Below are positions 61,541 through 64,000 of a stretch of DNA of 64,000 bases, in pieces; the first letter of the stretch is position 1; each line of letters begins with the position of its first letter. Made by a program: the position numbers and the translations under genes. The DNA lies in NCBI GenBank assembly GCA_002897615.1, contig BDTX01000019.1, positions 1 to 64,000 on the forward strand, read 5' to 3'. This DNA comes from a bacterium BMS3Bbin14 (lineage in GTDB: Bacteria; Desulfobacterota; Desulfobulbia; Desulfobulbales; Desulfobulbaceae). Below the pieces are notes generated by a model that was given only the letters and a program-made list of their open reading frames with translations, did no database searches and was not told the origin of the DNA.

Positions 61541-62041
61541 TCAGCGAGTAGCGCCATGGCCGACAGGAGCCCGGTGCAGAACAAAAAACGGCGGCCGGAC
61601 AACCTTCAGATCCGTAATTCTGCAGGACAGGACGCGCGACCGGGTATTGACAAGAAGGTGTGAGAGATCGGTGTGCTTCAAGCCCTTGCCAGCCGGGATA
61701 GTCCCGCTGACCGTCCACAGTTTCCGGTCCACAAAGGAGCCCTTGCCGTTATAAAATTTACAAAGAATATCCACGTCTTTTACATCCTGGTCGGAATTGT
61801 TTTGTAGATAAAAAACCGCCTTGACCATGTGATTCTGGTCTTCACCGATATGGTAACCGGCGAGCACGACCTTGGGCAACAAAGGAACCGCCTCGGCCGA
61901 TGGCGTCGGATCACTGGCCAGCAACCCCTGCGGCGTCAGCGCCGAACTCAACCGGGTGAGAGCAAAAGTTACCAGTAAGCCCAGGATGATACACAGCACC
62001 ACCTTGGCCCAATAGTCTGTCCAATACTGTCGTCTGCCCAT
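61541..62041 (-). CDS. Membrane-anchored periplasmic protein of unknown function
   Basis: 166 residues. After a short basic start, one hydrophobic segment (VVLCIILGLLVTFALTRL) anchors a small beta-rich domain (VVLAGYHIGEDQNHMVKAVF, DVDILCKFYNGKGSFVDRKL) that recalls FxLYD/DUF2393-like folds. A strong ribosome site AGGAGGGG lies before the ATG at 62041. It is followed by the biotinyl-like gene 52 bp downstream, so all three minus-strand genes may form one operon. No function is assigned. Confidence 0.7.
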   Translation of the reverse strand: MGRRQYWTDYWAKVVLCIILGLLVTFALTRLSSALTPQGLLASDPTPSAEAVPLLPKVVLAGYHIGEDQNHMVKAVFYLQNNSDQDVKDVDILCKFYNGKGSFVDRKLWTVSGTIPAGKGLKHTDLSHLLVNTRSRVLSCRITDLKVVRPPFFVLHRAPVGHGATR

Positions 62042-62090
62042 GTCTCCCCTCCTGCAAAATCACATCAAAAACAGAGCTTCTATTTTAACA

Positions 62091-62246
62091 GTAACTATTC
62101 AGATACAAGCGAAAAAAACTGCCATAACCTCGGCTGGTAACTATTCAGATGTGCTCAATATTCGGGTAAGCAGGCCAACGAATCTATAGTTATGGCTATG
62201 TGAGGCGGCCTGATCGCCCGAAGATGGAGTGCAGCTGAATAGTTAC
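62091..62246. mobile_element. Family A MITE, no clear TSD
   Basis: A 156-bp element with perfect 12-bp ends GTAACTATTCAG/CTGAATAGTTAC. An inner copy of GTAACTATTCAGATG starts at 62137, giving the same nested layout as the copies at 17747 and 27889, and the core GAAGATGGAGTGC is present. The flanks TTTTAACA and CTCAGTTT do not match, so the duplication has decayed or the element was rearranged. It lies between divergent genes. Confidence 0.8.
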
Positions 62247-62333
62247 CTCAGTTTATACTTTCAGTTTGACAAGATGGCAAGGCTATTTTACACCTGTGGC
62301 CGGTAAGAACATTCAGCAAAAACCAAGGAGAGC

Positions 62334-63065
62334 ATGAAGGCAGACAAACTATTCAAATCCGGCATTGTCCACGAGGACTTCTCTTTTAACGATGATGTCG
62401 CCGAGGTTTTTGACGACATGCTCAACCGGTCCGTGCCTTTTTACGGCGTGGTGATTGACGGGATGGCCCAGTTGCTGCGACGGATGGTCGAACCCGGTTC
62501 AACGGTCTACGACCTCGGCTGCTCGACCGGCGCGACCATCTTCGGACTGGCGCGGCGCCTGCCGGACATGGACCTGCGCTTTGTCGGCGTGGATAACGCC
62601 CCGGCCATGATCAGCAAGGCCCGGCGCAAGGCCGAAATGTATGCCGCCCCTCCTGCTGTTCATTTTGTTGAAGACGATATCCTCACCGCCGGCCTGGCCG
62701 CCCCCTCTGTCATTATCTGCAATTACACCCTGCAGTTCATCCGCCCTCTGACCCGGCCGCAATTCATCCGCCGTATCCATGACGCCCTGCCGCCCGGCGG
62801 GCTGCTGATAATCAGTGAAAAGATCATCAGCCATCACAAGAGACTGAACCGGGAATTTATTGAAATGTATCATCAATTCAAACTGCAACGGGGATATTCC
62901 GAGCTGGAAATCGCCGCCAAACGCGAGGCCCTGGAAAATGTCCTGATCCCCTTTTCCATCCGGGAAAATCACGACCTGCTCAAAGACGGCGGTTTTGACA
63001 GCGTCGAGACTTTTTTTCAGTGGTTCAACTTTGCCTCCCTGGTCGCCGTCAAACAGGCGGGATGA
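62334..63065 (+). CDS. cmoA: Carboxy-SAM synthase CmoA
   Basis: 243 residues. DKLFKSGIVHEDFSFNDDVA and DDMLNRSVPFYGVVI are the family N-terminal signature. VYDLGCSTGATIFGLARRL is SAM motif I, and YTLQFIRPLTRPQFIRRIHD is typical. It makes carboxy-S-adenosyl-methionine from SAM and prephenate for the wobble modification cmo5U34 in tRNA. A strong ribosome site AAGGAGAG precedes the ATG. The next gene, cmoB, begins 1 bp after the stop. Confidence 0.95.
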   Translation: MKADKLFKSGIVHEDFSFNDDVAEVFDDMLNRSVPFYGVVIDGMAQLLRRMVEPGSTVYDLGCSTGATIFGLARRLPDMDLRFVGVDNAPAMISKARRKAEMYAAPPAVHFVEDDILTAGLAAPSVIICNYTLQFIRPLTRPQFIRRIHDALPPGGLLIISEKIISHHKRLNREFIEMYHQFKLQRGYSELEIAAKREALENVLIPFSIRENHDLLKDGGFDSVETFFQWFNFASLVAVKQAG

Positions 63066-63066
63066 C

Positions 63067-64000
63067 ATGAGCTACATCGACCTTCTCCCCGCCACGGCCC
63101 GCCACGATGAACTGGCCCGGGTCCGGGCCGAAAAAAGGCGCTGGGTCAGGCAGCGTAAAAACGGCTTCCTCCGCTACCGGGAGCCGAGCGAATCGGTCCG
63201 CCACCTGCGGGCATCCTGGTGCGATTTTTCCGGCGACGCGGTGCAAATCGGCAGGGCGGAAGAGATCGACCCGGCGGAACGGCAACGGGTCTTGCAGGTC
63301 ATGCGCAGCTTCATGCCCTGGCGCAAGGGGCCGTTCAACGTCTTCGGCATCGACATTGACGCCGAGTGGCGCAGTGAACGGAAATGGAACCGGCTGCGGC
63401 CCGAGCTGCCCGACCTGGAGGACAAGGTCGTGGCGGATATCGGCTGTAACAACGGCTACTACATGTTCAGGATGGCCCCCTGCCGGCCGCGCCTGGTGCT
63501 GGGTTTCGAGCCCTATGTGCAGCATTACTATACCTTCCGGACCCTGAACGGCTTCGCCGGCCTGGACAATCTGCACATCGACCTGCTGGGCGTTGAACAT
63601 CTGAACCTGTTTCCGGAGTGTTTCGACGTGATTTTCCTGCTCGGCATCATCTATCACCGGCCCTCGCCCATTGAGGCCCTGCGCGATATTTACGCGGCCC
63701 TCAAACCGGGCGGCGCCCTGATTCTTGAGTCACAGGCCATCCCGGGAGAAGAGCCGGTGGCGCTCTTTCCCGAGCAGACCTACGCCAAGGTCAGGGGCAC
63801 CTGGTTCGTTCCCACCGGTGCCTGCCTGCGAAACTGGCTCAAACGCACCGGTTTCCGGGACATCAACCTCTTCTGCAGCCACCCCATGAGCGGCGCTGAA
63901 CAACGGCGGACCGACTGGATGAGCTATGAATCATATGAAGATTTTATTGACAAGGAGCGTCCCGCGCTTACAATAGAGGGATACCCTGCGCCCCGGCGGG
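63067..64000 (+). CDS. cmoB: tRNA U34 carboxymethyltransferase CmoB (cut by window end)
   Basis: At least 311 residues; the frame is still open at 64000. WRSERKWNRL, then VVADIGCNNGYYMFRM (SAM motif I), VLGFEPYVQHYYTFRTLN and FLLGIIYHRPSPIEALRDI match CmoB. E. coli CmoB is 323 residues, so only the last few residues are probably missing. It transfers the carboxymethyl group from carboxy-SAM to 5-hydroxyuridine-34. It is an operon partner of cmoA, which makes the cofactor. Confidence 0.95.
   Translation, partial: MSYIDLLPATARHDELARVRAEKRRWVRQRKNGFLRYREPSESVRHLRASWCDFSGDAVQIGRAEEIDPAERQRVLQVMRSFMPWRKGPFNVFGIDIDAEWRSERKWNRLRPELPDLEDKVVADIGCNNGYYMFRMAPCRPRLVLGFEPYVQHYYTFRTLNGFAGLDNLHIDLLGVEHLNLFPECFDVIFLLGIIYHRPSPIEALRDIYAALKPGGALILESQAIPGEEPVALFPEQTYAKVRGTWFVPTGACLRNWLKRTGFRDINLFCSHPMSGAEQRRTDWMSYESYEDFIDKERPALTIEGYPAPRR

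Noticed and set aside
1027-62246. Family A repeats as integron attC sites or a CRISPR array
   Set aside because: They are dispersed, not clustered behind an integrase, have 8-bp target duplications and lack regular spacers; a MITE explains them better.
1-64000. Defence systems, toxin-antitoxin pairs, prophage or secretion loci
   Set aside because: No nuclease, reverse transcriptase, toxin or phage structural motif was seen in any plausible gene.

Overview
The window is a stretch of a GC-rich Gram-negative chromosome. BamA, a SurA-type chaperone, PlsC and two Wzm/Wzt polysaccharide exporters indicate an outer membrane. The gene content and the order mfd, surA-like, rodZ, recO suggest Desulfobacterota (Desulfobulbales-like). 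This is an inference from gene content; no 16S rRNA gene, ribosomal protein gene or tRNA gene was seen.

Layout. (1) 1-1186: no intact gene; palindromes, a degenerate integron-integrase-like fragment, a minus-strand terminator and the first mobile repeats. (2) 1187-41941: almost 41 kb read only from the minus strand, a cell-surface polysaccharide region. It starts (3' end) with a GlpD-like dehydrogenase and a PHP-like protein. Then come about 17 glycosyltransferases of the GT2, GT4, GT8-like, GNT-I-like, fucosyltransferase-like and GT-C-like types, galE, four sulfotransferase-fold genes, a CatB-type acetyltransferase, methyltransferases, a large two-part HAD protein, a GbsR/MarR-type regulator and two complete ABC exporters (28819-31021 and 39802-41941). 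The part from about 21.5 to 29 kb is clearly AT-richer than its flanks, as expected for a transferred, strain-variable block. The likely product is one or two sulfated or otherwise decorated glycans, built in the cytoplasm and exported by the Wzm/Wzt pumps. (3) 42125-45999: arginyltransferase Bpt, a CYTH phosphatase and a cation/proton antiporter with tandem Usp-like domains. (4) 46699-64000: housekeeping genes: plsC, bamA, mfd, a HAD nucleotidase, a coiled-coil membrane protein, surA-like, rodZ, recO, an unusual biotin-ligase-like/biotin-carrier-like pair, an anchored periplasmic protein, and cmoA-cmoB (cmoB runs off the end).

The most striking feature is the load of small non-coding mobile elements. 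Two families were worked out by eye. Family A (about 80-180 bp) has ends that begin GTAA, a long internal hairpin with the core GAAGATGGGGTGC, and 8-bp target-site duplications at eight or nine copies; it resembles an IS66-derived MITE. Family B (about 110-245 bp) has ends CCTGAATCCGTGA and 5-bp target-site duplications at four copies. Insertions fall repeatedly on gene boundaries. They supply or overlap the stop codons of the glpD-like gene, plsC, the surA-like gene, the antiporter gene and the birA-like gene, and they abut the start codons of plsC and a GT2 gene. Two nearly identical family A copies lie as direct repeats about 10.1 kb apart around the AT-rich block, so they could recombine. 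No single new defence or metabolic system stands out; the two repeat families and their placement are the best candidates for something not yet described.
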